Positions 1-13,538 of a stretch of DNA of 64,000 nucleotides are shown here, in pieces (the first letter of the stretch is position 1; the number at the start of each line of letters is the position of its first letter). The position numbers were made by a program, and so were the translations under genes. The notes beneath the pieces are model-generated. The model saw only the letters and a program-made list of their open reading frames with translations. It did not search any database and was not told where the DNA came from. The DNA comes from Brachionus plicatilis. Taxonomy: Eukaryota; Rotifera; Eurotatoria; Ploima; Brachionidae. Where the stretch lies: NCBI GenBank assembly GCA_010279815.1, contig QEOQ01000253.1, forward strand, positions 521,977 to 585,976, written 5' to 3'.

Positions 1-1093
1 TGTAATTATTAATAAAATGTCTTTACTAAGAAATAAAATAGAACTAAAAATTTTAAATTTTAAATAATATTTTAAATGGAATTTTTTATGGAAAATTTAA
101 TTAATAAATTAGGTATGAAAAAATTTTTTTAGCTCTTGATTAAATTATTTTTATGTCTGAGAACACAAAAAATGAGAAAATATTTTTTTGGGTGTACCTA
201 ATCACCAGCACAAAATTAGAAACACACATTTGATTGTGTGCTGTTAATTAATAAAAAAAAATTAGATAAAAATTACTAAATTTTTTTCTTGAGATAAAAT
301 ACGCTAGGTGTCTGTTGTTTAAAGATTTAAAGAAGGTTTTGTGAAATTCAGTACAAAATGATACAAAGAATAGAAACAGATAATAAAAAATTGAAAAACT
401 TTTTTTCTATAAGTTTAAAATTGATTTCGTGATTACGACATTGTGCAACTTTCAAAGTTGCATCAGCTATCAAGGTATGCGAAACTCTGCAAATTTAGCA
501 TAAATTAGATTTCAATGTGTTCAAGCGCAGTGCTTTTTTGCAGAGATTTTGCACATCATTAAGAGACTTTGACAGTTGGTGAAACTTTGAATATTGCAAC
601 ATGTTGCATTTACGGAACTAATTTTAAACTTTTAGCAAAACAGTTATTCAATTTTTTGTCATTTTGGTCTGTTCTTTTGCACCGAACTTCACAAAACCTT
701 TAAAAAAGATATTTAAAGACATTTAATGAAAAATATTTAAAGAAGACTTTAAATATTTTTATTCTAGACTTATTGACATTTTTAAGAGTTTGAATATAAA
801 TTTCTCACCAAAATTTTTAATCAAGATACAAAATTTATCCTTTATGGAAATATTAATACAAAAAATTGTAATTAAAAATTTTTTATGGAAAAAACCAAAT
901 AATGCGTGTTTCTGAGGTTGTGTGCTCATAAAGATTTGAATGTTTTTTGGTCAGACTCGAGTGTGTGGTGACACAATACTCCCTTTTTTTCAAATAATTT
1001 AGATAGTTAAAAAAGAGAGAAAATAATTGGTTTATTTTTAATTTTTACTTAAAAAAATGTTTTAATTAAGACATTTTTTCCTTCTCTTCTGAG
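1..1093. other. Intron/upstream part of the ABCC gene, no exon seen
   Basis: I see no coding exon here. The first recognisable ABCC exon opens directly after a CTTCTGAG acceptor at 1093, in the middle of the second membrane domain, so this stretch is most likely the 3' part of an intron whose upstream exon lies before the window. It contains one foldback element (335-698); the rest is A/T-rich sequence in which I see nothing. Confidence 0.55.
335..698. mobile_element. Foldback (MITE-like) element, copy A of the CTCTGCAAA family
   Basis: The two halves are imperfect reverse complements. The left end GGTTTTGTGAAATTC pairs with the right end GAACTTCACAAAACC, and the similarity continues inward through most of each arm. 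The element is flanked by TTTAAAGAA (326-334) and TTTAAAAAA (699-707), a 9-bp direct repeat with one mismatch that looks like an aged target duplication. The centre carries AAACTCTGCAAA and TTTTTTGCAGAG, a core shared with the elements at 27271, 53133 and 58734. No coding capacity is seen. A 9-bp duplication plus long terminal inverted repeats suggests a Mutator-like parent, but this is inference. Confidence 0.7.
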
Positions 1094-2896
<1,803 letters not shown>

Positions 2897-3120
2897 GAAT
2901 TTTTGATTCAATTATTTTAAATAAATTAATTTAATTGATAAAATTTAAATTTAAATCTTCAACTACTCTACTACACCTATCATATCATATAAGTGAGAAA
3001 ATTAAACAATCAAAAAAAATCGAAAAATTCAAAAGAGACACAACATACAGAGATAAAACAAAGAACACAAAACACTAGCTATTTCAATTTATCTTTTTTA
3101 ATTTTCTTTTTATTACTTAG

Positions 3121-3193
3121 GCTTATAATAATAAGAATAAGCTACAGCAAGCAAGCTTGCGGAGATGACCTACTAGGAGAACATCTATGGTAG
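3121..3193. repeat. AAGCTAC-type dispersed repeat, copy 1
   Basis: A short (TAA)-rich run is followed by AAGCTACAGCAAGCAAGCTT, then a TGACCTACTAGGAGA block ending in TATGGTAGC. The same arrangement occurs next to longer (AAT)n runs at 52922-53021 and, shortened, at 13474-13556, so this is a repeat family. In reverse orientation it reads as a short conserved tail running into (ATT)n, as at a LINE or SINE 3' end. The element type is not established. Confidence 0.55.
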
Positions 3194-3433
3194 CCGAAAT
3201 TGCACAGAAAAGATGGAAAATAACAGACAAATACATTATTTTTTTTTTATTTTTAGTTCAGTAATAGTCATTGTTTAATTTTAATCTAAGAAAGTATTGT
3301 GTGGAATTTAGTAAGTATTATGTACAAGAATTTTACAAGGGAAAAATATGCAAGAATACAAAAATAGAATTGCACAATAAATAGATTACAGTTTAAATAC
3401 CATACGTTATAATACTTTTAGATTATTTATTTG

Positions 3434-4370
3434 TTTTTCTGCACCGAGCTAATGCTCCCTCAGATTAAAAAAAATAAAAAATAATAAAAATGATAAAAAC
3501 AAAAAAAATAAGTAAAAAATATACAAAAAAATAAAATTGGCTAAAATCGAAGAAAATAAAAATTAGATATACAGGAGTGATTCGACATTTGTGTCTTTAC
3601 GTAAATAAATTAAACTTTACGTAAAAATTGATCAATTTTTCATAATTTTTCAAAAAATTAAGTCAATTTTGGCCTTTTGTTTTTATGTAAATTAACGTAA
3701 AATGGCGTAAAAACACATATGTCAAATCACTACTGTATTTAAAACGAGAGTTAGATATTTTGAAATATTTGATGGCTCAGGAAAAAAAAATAGTAAAATA
3801 GTAATTACACAGTGGGGTCGGGTATCTAATGGTATCTAATAGGAAAGTATCTTTAATAAAGTCAAAAAATAAAAATGCAAGGATAACAAAGTCTTTGTTG
3901 AAATAATGTTTCTTTAAACAAAAACAAGATATAAAAACCCGAATAAAATAGTAAAAAGCGGTGTATCTGTGCCATTCAGCCTCTCTAGGGGAGAATATGC
4001 GGTAAAATATCCACTTGAGATAAATAATCAGCAATACCTATATCCTCAGGCCTTGCTGATAACCCCCGCTGTACAACTCTCGGCTTTTCTGTTGTTTTTA
4101 TCACGACAAATTCAATTTCAATCAGGAAGAGATTTTGAGAAAGAAAGCAACCTTGTCTAACTATTGTGCATAGATTGAAGTTCTCAAATTGTCCCTTTTA
4201 CAGAATAATGGAACACTCAGATACTTCGATAGAAGAGCTTTATTAAGTTCACAATCTGTAACAAACCATAAGATCTTATTATGGCACACATGTTTTCTCT
4301 TTGCTATCAAAGGCTTTCTTGGAGTCAACTAAGTTTACGAACAGTGGACCGCCATTCCAAACTTAGTTCC
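3434..4370 (-). mobile_element. 5'-truncated LINE remnant with reverse-transcriptase traces
   Basis: On the minus strand, 4365-4200 translates, with a frameshift, to reverse-transcriptase-like text: VNLVDSKKAFDS followed by an IIRSYG...IVNLIKLFYRS block, which corresponds to the F-D-x-x-K-A-F-D region of non-LTR reverse transcriptases. The lower end (about 3434-3500) reads on the minus strand as a conserved GGGAGCATTAGCTCGGTGCAG hairpin running into an AAAC/AAAT-type tail. Related 3' ends occur at 28228 (minus) and 54160 (plus). Internal stops and frameshifts show that it is dead. The middle (3500-4190) is assigned only by position between these two signals. Confidence 0.6.
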
Positions 4371-4474
4371 ATGACATTTCTAAGAGCAAATATCCAGTTA
4401 ATGTGTTCTTTTTCTCAAATGATATATTTTAGTTTCTAGGAAATTAATTTTTTTGATGCTTTAAATAAGATATC

Positions 4475-5380
4475 TTGACAAAAAAGAACATAGCCCTGGC
4501 TACGCCGATGGTGCCATTTAACCATAGATTGAAGACCAGGACAGTGAGGACAAACTCAGCTATTGATAAGACTAAAGAATTATTGAGCACTGTGTCCAAG
4601 TTGGAGCACCAGAAGGCATGTCATCGTCAAACTTCTCTATACGTTTTAATGGAATTACAGACAAAAAAGCGAACCAATCAATAGTTAAATTCAAGGATGA
4701 AGAGGTACCTTACATGGCCATGAACGAATTCATCGACTGTTCTATTTTCGAGTCAAGAATGTGGAAAATTAGAACGGATGCGGATCAGCTTAGTTTGGAT
4801 CTGACATTGCTGTTTAAAGCAGCTTTTGATATTTTTTTATCAAAAACAGTGATATCTGTGGAAAAATCAGCCACCAAAGAGAGCCCAAGATGGTTCAATA
4901 AAGAGGTTTAATAAATTAAAGGCATTGGCTAAAGCCAAATATATAGCTCTCTTGAGTATGAAAATGAATCCGAACGACAAACAAGACGGGTCGATTTTAA
5001 TAAAGTTTCCATAAAAATTAAATTTGAGGTAATAAAGGCCAAATTGATCACGAATTTAAAATAATTGAAGGATAGAGGAACCCTACGTGCATATTTTCCT
5101 ATATCAATAAGCAAACTAAATGTAGATATAAAATTAAATCAATTAAGGAAAGCAATGGTGATCTGGTAAAAGACAAAATGGTTATTATAATCATTTTGGA
5201 TGTTCAATTTCAGCAAGCCTTTAGAAGAGATACTGATTACCGGAGAACCATTACCAGGGCTAGCAAAGTTTTGTTCGGCGGAGTGTCATATTGATTTAGA
5301 TGTATTTTCGGCTGCTAATATATATGAGTACTTAATCAAACTGGACCTGGAACCAACATCATTCATCATTATTTTTTAAG
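4475..5380 (+). pseudogene. Second LINE fragment (linker/RT N-terminal region), decayed
   Basis: The reading frame around 4618-4911 encodes a peptide with a W-K...LLFKAAFDIFLSK pattern ending in SPRWFNKEV. It is followed after a frameshift by KLKALAKAKYIALL and, further on, NGDLVKDK. This order (a PxWFNKEV block, a charged helix, then NG-x-LV-x-D) is what lies between the endonuclease and reverse-transcriptase domains of jockey/CR1-type LINEs. The fragment lies on the plus strand, opposite to the RT piece at 3434-4370, so two LINE insertions meet head to head. Several stops and frame changes show that it is not functional. Exact family and ends are not resolved. Confidence 0.55.
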
Positions 5381-5389
5381 TACATGTTC

Positions 5390-8300
5390 GGTATCATTTT
5401 ATCTATTTATTTTATTTAAAAAATATAGTTTGGGAAATCCCCAGGCAGGTTGGAACGGAACTAAGTCCTTCCTTTCAGCCAAATGATAAAGAGAATTGAT
5501 TTAAAATAGATAGAAAGAAATTAAAATAATTTTAATAAAGTATTATGTGATAGTTGTATCGTTATAAGTATTTAAAGTTATAATTGCGACTAATAATAGA
5601 GTAAAAAGAATAAAGAACGAAAGATGTCATAAATAGATATAGTTCTATAATATCATTATACCATTTTCAGTATGCTTAGAAAAGATGTTTTAAATTTCTT
5701 TAAAGAATTTATCTAATAGATAAATGTTTCATCGTAACTTTTTTCTTTTTAAAAAAAAAGATATTGACTTAGTTTTTTGTTTGTTTTTGAAATCATAGCT
5801 GAACATTCATGAACATCAAATAATCTTGTTGTTTGTTCTTAATAATCAATCAAATCGTTTTCTGTTGAAATGGCTATTTTTGACTTCTAAAAAGTTAAGG
5901 AAATAAATTTTGATTAATGAATAGAAAAAAAAAATATAATTGCCCAAATTTTTTAATAGAAGAAAAAATTGTGATTTAAATTTTTGAAGTTACATTTAAC
6001 TCAAAAAATAATTATGTTTAATATGTAGATCTTTTTAAATTTAGTTAATTACTGTGATATTGTGACATCTTTGACGATATCACTGGAAATTTAATTAACT
6101 TAACCATGAGCGTTTAAGTTAAGAAGAAGCATAAATACATGCTTCGATACGTCCTTTAGAGATCGGATAGACGGATACAAGGGTACTAATGTAAACATTA
6201 CGATTACGATTAAGTATCAAAAAAAGTCAGATCCTTCGTCATTATATCAAACATTTTCCGAGGATGAAAGATGATTTTTTATTTGAAAATCTTTCTTATT
6301 TTTTCCATTGAAATATCCATTGAAATTTTATTTTGTCTCGATCGATTAATAATTTTTACTTGGCATTAGAATTTAAGTTAATTTTAATTTCATTTTTTTA
6401 TTCGAATATTAAAAAATTCACAAGATTTAAAAAAAAATTAATTGCTTCAAAATTTGATTTTCAAAAAAACCAATGATATTTTTTTGAAAAAATTCTTGAT
6501 GTTAATCACTTGAAAAATGTTTAAATATTAAATGTTGTATTGCTTTATTCAAAACACTACAGTTCTTTACTAATGCTCTTTCAAAATTAATTAAAAATAA
6601 GGTTTTTTCAAGTTACTTTAATGCTTAAATAAAAAGTTAAAAATTTTATTGATAAAAAATATTGATCAGAATTGTTTAACTTCACTAGAAAATTGAATTG
6701 TCACAAACCTGTTTTTAAACAAAAAAAAATTGACAAAATGTTTTCAAAATTTTTTAAATTTTTTATTTTTTTAGACGATACTAATTTTAAATAAATTCAA
6801 GAAATAAAATTACAAAATCGCTAAACTAATCTATTGAAACTAATTAATATTTGAAATACAATTTTAAAATTGAAATAAAAAATTTATTTCAAAATGCATT
6901 CTTTATTATCTTGAACCAGCTAGCTTGTTTTTGGTTGAACTAATCTTGGTTAATTTGTAATGCCATTTTAAAATGATTAATGAACAAAGCCTAGCGTGAA
7001 TTCAAAGCCAACTGATATTTTCTTTGATTAATATCTGTTGTTGATATAATTTTAAGAAAATAAATAATTATTAAATAAAAAATGCGTATCATAATTTCTA
7101 TAGGAATTTCTCTACTTGGTATAGCAAACAAGGACATAGATAAATGGAATAAAAAACCAAGTCTATAGTCATCAATCAAATCAAAGCATATTTAATTATC
7201 CTTAATGACTCAGTTGCCAGAAGAAATCTTACTTTTGTGTTTAACTATAGCAACCTCAAAGATATTGACTTAAATTTTCAAATCTTAAGAGACCGATTCG
7301 AAAAATTTAAATCAAACATTTGACCCTTAGTCAACAAGCAATAAGTGGTTTAAAATTTTTTTTTTCAAAGATCAGAAAATGGTCATCTTGATTTTGTATT
7401 TCCTCAATTAGCTAGTCTAATGACTCAATTTGAATAAAGTTAGCCAAGATAATAGCTTCCTTTCATAGCCTTTGTTTGACTAAATATTTCGATTTGTGCT
7501 AAAATGTCAAAATGTTCATTAGTTTTTTTTTAATTTGTACAAAAATGCCTTTTTCACGTAAATCACAGTTTTTTCTCTCGAGTTAAAAATATTTGATCCA
7601 ATTTTGGTTAACTTTATTTCGTAACCATGTCAGTTGCCTAAATAGCTATCATTTTTTCGTGACATACTTTTAATTTGTTTCACAACAAAAAAGAAAAAAA
7701 AAAAAGTTATAAAAGACCTAGGCGTCATTTAGCCAAATGGGTATTTTAACCAGCATTTCGAAAAGGTACTAATCTAGGCTTAGCTAAGACAAATGGTGGC
7801 CAAAAGACTATTTATTCGAGTTTCTGGGTTAAACAAATAGAGCTATAATTTGAATAAGATAGCAGGTAATTAAGTCTTTTGTTATTCAATTCACTCAAAA
7901 TTGGAGATTGTGGATTTAGGTAAATTCGGAGGTGTCTGAACGAGTAGCTCGTTCAAGATACCTTCTATGGCTAATTCTTACTTAATAGTCTATAATTATC
8001 CAGAGAGTTTTAATTAAGAGTTTTCGATTTAATTTTCAACTAATTGAAATTTAATTTTTTTGCCGAGCATGGCCTAATTTCTGGACACTTGAAGTGAAAA
8101 AGTGTTTTTTAGCGAGTTATTAAATTAATAAAAAAAAAGCGAGGCTGAGCGATCAATTTTTCGAGCTATTTAAATATCGTACGGGTTTTGCGATAGGACA
8201 AAACGAATACGTAATAGATTGAAATAGGGGCCCCAAATATCCAGGTAGACAAGTCAAATGAACTAGTCAAATAGTTTCGAGATTTTGAATTCAAAATATT

Positions 8301-11300
8301 GAAATTGTAACGCTTTATTTTAATTCAAATTACGAATTTAAATTAAAACGCGTATCGTTCAAAATCAAGACTATACCGTTTATTTACTTGAAATTAAAGC
8401 TTGTTGAAAAATTTTAATTTTTCAATTGTGCTTATATTTATATCTATTCATATTCGAGTGCGATCTAAATATCATGTTTTATTTAAATTTGTTTTTTTTT
8501 GTCGATTTTGGGCAAACCTCTAGGCTAGTCTATTTGGACAATTAAACTCGTTGTTTTAGCTATTAGACGCGATTTTACGTTAACAAATAGATTTTATTTT
8601 TGTATAAATTTGTTAATTTTTTTAAATAGTTATACAATTAAAAAATTTTGCTCGCCATATTTTAATGACTCGTTGAAAAAAAATCAACATAAAGAATTTT
8701 TTTTGTATTTTACTGCCATCAAAATAATCAACTCTTAACTTAAATCTTTAGTTTTTTTTATTTAAAATTTGTTTCTTTTCTAACTCACACCATTAAGCCC
8801 TCAAAAGTGCTTGAAAATTTTTAGCCTGCCGATTGTGTCAATTTTTAAAAAGAGACAATCAATTTTAAAAAAAGAATTGAAATTTTTTTTATCAACTAAG
8901 ATCTTTAGCACTAAAGAAAATTTCTATTGTTTAAATGGTAAATAGACCCAAAGTTATTTGTTTGATTTGTATGCGTATTAATTTTTAAATTTTATTATTT
9001 GTAAAATTATCAATTAATCAAGCTTTTTTTAAATTATATTTAAAAAAAAAATATTGAATTTTTAATTTCACAATAAAGTAAGTCAGAAAAAAATTTAATC
9101 AAAAAAATTAATTTTTTTTACAGTTTTCTTCAACACGAACAAATTTTGATTTAAATTTAAGGAGCTTTGTGACAAATATTTCAAGAGTGCTTTAAGCCAG
9201 TTTTTATTTGTAATCATCTTTTTTTATGTTTTAAGGGTAAATTTTCGAAGCCTGCTGAAATAAAATCTAAATTAGCTCTTCTTAAAATCAGATTATTCTA
9301 TCTAGTAGGCGTTCAATATCAAAAAAACTAATCTTTCACATTCAAAAGAGCAGACAATTTGCATACTTTTTTTCATCACTTCTTATTCACTAATAATTCG
9401 ACCCGTTTTTCTTTCTGAAATGTTTAAATGCGTTGTTTTCTTATCAAAAAATTGTATTTTCTTCTAATTTGACTTTTAATTTTTCAATAGAACTTGTAAA
9501 AAGGTCGATCTAGTTTCAAATACGGGCATTTGATACTCTTGAAGATTTGAGAGCAAACAAGGAGACGCTTGTATCCTTTTTATCATTTTTGTTATTAAAA
9601 TTGGACAACTTTTTCTGACCCAAGAATACAACATAAAGAAATCGCTTTCGAACTTCAGATTTTGTCAGGGATCTTAAATTTTAAGATAATTTTTTTTCTC
9701 AAGATATTGTATTTTACAGGCCTACAACCATAAAAGTAGCATTGATTCATTATTTAAAGTGTTAAACAAAATTTAACTCTAAGCTAGACATCTTCCAAGC
9801 TTCCAAAATAAAATTTTATATGTTCTTCATTGTGGAAATGTTTCGTAAAATTTTTACGAAATATCTACGATCCAAATATTATATGCTGATAGCAATTTGT
9901 ACCTATTTATCAATTTTTAGCATTGTTTTTTCTATCTATTATCTTTTTGTATGAACCAAATTAGCCTTTTTTTTTTAGTTAAATAACAAAGTGTTTATAA
10001 CGCGTTATTCAATCGGTAAAATTACAATTATTTTTTAACAAAAAACCAAAGCAAATGCTCAATCTGTGTTGTAATCTAAACGAATTGATCAGAATCTTAT
10101 TGATTGTTATAACTGTAGAACTATCAATAATGGTTTATTAATATTTTTTTTCTGATAATAATAAAAATTAAACAATTTTTAAATCTGTGATTTTTAGATA
10201 AGTTATATTATTTGTTCTCTAAATGCAGTCCTAGTTTCATGATGAAATAAAACCTAGTTCCCGTAGACCTCCATTGCAACTATCCGATCCCAGCAACCAG
10301 CAATCATCTCACTGACACTTTTTGCTATATAATCATATTTAAATTATTCTGCACCATTCTTTAGTATTCTTTTTTTCTTATTGTGATGTAAAAATTGATA
10401 TGTTTATTTTTTTACAAAATTATTACCTGTAGAACACTATTATAAATTTCTATGTAAAAATTTAAGTTAGTTAAATTAGTATGAATGGTGTAAGGAACTC
10501 GTTTAAAGGTCTTCTAAAAAGTACTTTTTAGCAAGTTTTCATGCAATAACTCAAGTTTTGTTTTTACCAATAAAAAAACTTTATGGACTTCAGTTTTCAG
10601 AAAATTATTTTTAAATTTATCAAGTTTTGTAAAGAAAAAAATTGAATAGATCATTTTAAATTTTGTTAAAAAAATTATGTGTGTTTAATACAAAAAAAGT
10701 AGACAAAAATTTCTCTAAAAATTGATCACTTAACAGACTTTATTTTCAATTAAAATTTAATTTTTTTGTTTTGGTCATCTCAACGTTTAAAGAAATATAA
10801 TATCTTGATTTAGCTTTTTATCTTAAAAAAGTATTAATTCAAAACTAAGATTTAAAAGTTACCAAACTTTGGTATAGATTAGTCGACTTATTATGTCTCT
10901 TAAGATTTACTCTTGGATTTAAAAGGTAAAAAAAGTAGAACTTACTTAATAAAACTCATAAGATAAAAACCTCAGCAACAATACTTGGAATTCTCTTTAC
11001 ATAAATTTTAAGTATTTTTTATAATAATTAAAAGATATTAATTTGATGATACAACCAGTGGGAATTTATTAGCAGTTTGTGGCTTCGGATTTTTTCTATT
11101 TGTCGGACTAGTTTTTTTCCTAGGCAATTGATCTAGATTAAATTAATCAGTCTAGATCAATAAAAAAAAATTTCAAACCAAGTAAGCCCAAGTCAGCACT
11201 TGTTAATTAAAAATAGAATATAAAAATTCGATTAACAGCATAAAAGTTTAAGCTAACCAGTCACGAAATAAACCAAAGAAAATTTTTCAATCAAATAAGG

Positions 11301-12069
11301 TTTAACTATTATCATGAAGCAATTTAATTTTTTATAGCTTTTAAATAAAAAGTATGCTTTTTAGATTTTGTAATCAATTTGTGAAAAAAATTTTTTTAAT
11401 TTTACGGCTTCGAGGCCTAAAGAATGATTTTGATTTTAAGTGGAAACAAAAATATTGTTTTATTTTTAAAGAAAAAAAAATCCAGTAGTAGTTTGCTCAA
11501 GACTTAAAAACCAAAATTATCACCATAGTTTTATATTGACGAATTTTGTCCTAAAAACTTTTATTTTTTATTCCCAAGGTTTAGTCTCGTACAAGCTTTA
11601 AATGTTAAAAAAATGCATTTTTTTTTATCTCAGTCAATATCACAATAGAAAACGTGATAGATAATAAAATTAAAAAAAAAGAGGTTAATTTATAAATATT
11701 GTGTCTTTTTTATTGATATTTAACTCGATCTTTTTTTTATTAGAGTTAATAGTTTTGTGTTACTTTTGCCTTCACGATATTTTTAATAAAACTAATCTTT
11801 AACCGAAATAAAAAAAATCCAAAAAGTCTCCAAATGACTTTATAAATATTTAATGAATATCAAATGATCCGGAAAAAAAATCTTATTTTTTATTTCAAGT
11901 CTGTTTATAAAAGTAATTTATAATTTGATTCTTTTGAGACTTTAAATCAACTATTTCTGTTTTATGTTGAAATTATTTATAGCTAGAATAAGGTTAATTG
12001 ATATAGACAGTATAATTCTTATTGATCGAATCCACCCTTTAAAAAAAAACTCATAAAAATATTTTTTTA
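5390..12069. other. Gene-poor stretch, no recognisable gene
   Basis: About 6.7 kb of A/T-rich sequence. Open frames are all short, and none shows a domain or a chain of splice-compatible exons. Small local hairpins exist (for example GAACGAGTAGCTCGTTC at 7938-7954), but I see no transposon ends, RNA gene or satellite. It may hold regulatory DNA or unrecognised old repeats. Confidence 0.6.
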
Positions 12070-12083
12070 GATTAAAATGATCC

Positions 12084-12641
12084 ATGAATACTGACAGTAA
12101 TTTTAATAAAATGAAGGACAATTTAGCGAGTAATATTTATGACAAATTGTTTGATTTTCGTAAAATAAATCAAATACGAAGTTCTGACGGTGTATTTTAC
12201 GACAATGTAGCAAGTCCGATCGCCACAAATGTAAACTCAGTACAACAAGTTCGAAATCTTAAAAATCCTGTTATGTCTTCATTGGGTTTAGGGTTTAATG
12301 AAACAGATAATTTCTATTTTGTTGACACGTCGTCAAGCTCATCGAACTATTCTTCATATAATAAATTTACTTTTTCGGAATGTGGATCCGTTAAGTTTAG
12401 TACGATCGGCTCAAAAATAAGCAAAAAATCAAAAATAAATCGATCTAAATCGCTCGTATTGAAGAAAAATCGAAATTTAGATATTTTAAAGCAGAATTAC
12501 ATTGAGTCTAATCAAGTCATTTATTACCCTTCACAAGCATACAATAGACTAAGTAAGAAAATAATTTTATTAGATAACATTTTTAAAAAATTATTAAAAA
12601 TAAACGAATCAAATTATTTAAAAAATTTAGGTATTTTTTAA
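12084..12641 (+). CDS. Small single-exon protein of unknown function (185 aa)
   Basis: I do not recognise this protein. The start at 12084 is supported by an in-frame TGA at 12078 and by a strong acceptor-like TTTTTTTAG ending at 12070, only 13 bases before the ATG. Such an acceptor would fit either a 5' UTR intron or a trans-spliced leader. The product is hydrophilic: a serine/asparagine/tyrosine-rich middle (residues about 75-95), a basic K/S-rich segment (about 110-135) with SKKSKINRSKSLVLKK, and a K/L/N-rich helical end. No signal peptide or membrane span is seen. AATAAA at 12703-12708 would close a compact transcript. The nearest gene downstream starts at 15090; joining to it fails because both plausible donors here would leave a frame that stops quickly. 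It could still be one exon of a larger gene. Confidence 0.5.
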   Translation: MNTDSNFNKMKDNLASNIYDKLFDFRKINQIRSSDGVFYDNVASPIATNVNSVQQVRNLKNPVMSSLGLGFNETDNFYFVDTSSSSSNYSSYNKFTFSECGSVKFSTIGSKISKKSKINRSKSLVLKKNRNLDILKQNYIESNQVIYYPSQAYNRLSKKIILLDNIFKKLLKINESNYLKNLGIF

Positions 12642-12782
12642 ATATTTATTGATATGCAATCAGATCAAAATGCATTAATATTTAACATTAAAAATTTTTT
12701 TAAATAAAGAGTTTTTTAATTAGGAATTTTAAAATAAGTTTTTTCTTTAAATACAAATATTATCAAATTTTAATTATGAAAC

Positions 12783-12925
12783 AAAGTGAAACAACTTTTG
12801 TTTCACCTACTGCGGAATACTGTAAAATTGCACGCTATTTAAAAATATTAAAAATTAAGCGCAATTAATTTGCACAGATTTTTCAGGCTTCCGCAGTAGG
12901 TTATACAAAAGTTCTTTCACTTTGA
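12783..12925. repeat. Short inverted repeat (MITE-like), about 140 bp
   Basis: The left half AAAGTGAAACAACTTTTG with ACCTACTGCGGAA is mirrored by TTCCGCAGTAGGT followed by CAAAAGTTCTTTCACTTT on the right, with a roughly 70-bp centre that also shows TGCACGC/GCGCAA symmetry. The structure is that of a small non-autonomous DNA transposon. I did not find a clear target duplication. Confidence 0.6.
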
Positions 12926-13474
12926 TTCATCTGCAGAACAAGTTTTTGACTATTTAAACAAAAGCTATTAATTTTTTTATGTTTTTTTGGAAGTTTTGTA
13001 AGAAATTTCGCAATTTCTTGCTTTTTAGTGTTGAATTATTTCTTTGCTAATTTATAAGCATTTTTTTCGAAGAAAAATAATTAAATTAAATTTTTCAGTA
13101 AATTTTTATCAATTAAATTTTTTTAATATTGCTATTTTTTTATTTTACAAAACTTAAATACAGGATACTAAGAAGCAACTTTTTTTTTGTAGAAATCACG
13201 AAGATCGATAGATAGATCTGCTAGTTTGATCAAATTTATTTTGAGAAATATCTTATTTTTTTAACATCAATAAGTATCAAACTTATGGTATAAAATTTTG
13301 ACTAGAAAAAATTCTTATTTATTAGAATAACCTAAATTAAAAAGTGAAAAATTTGTTCGATCCAAAAAAAATGTTTAATTTTACTAATAAATTTAATCAA
13401 AGAGTATGCTATAAATAAGCTCTTTTAAATTCAATCACTAAATGGTAAGATTAAGCTATGGTGAATTTAAACAA

Positions 13475-13538
<64 letters not shown>

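Noticed and set aside
2993..3193. 66-codon frame after the ABCC gene with a hydrophobic stretch
   Set aside because: It overlaps the AAGCTAC repeat, has no supporting splice or domain signal, and its composition is that of the A/T background.
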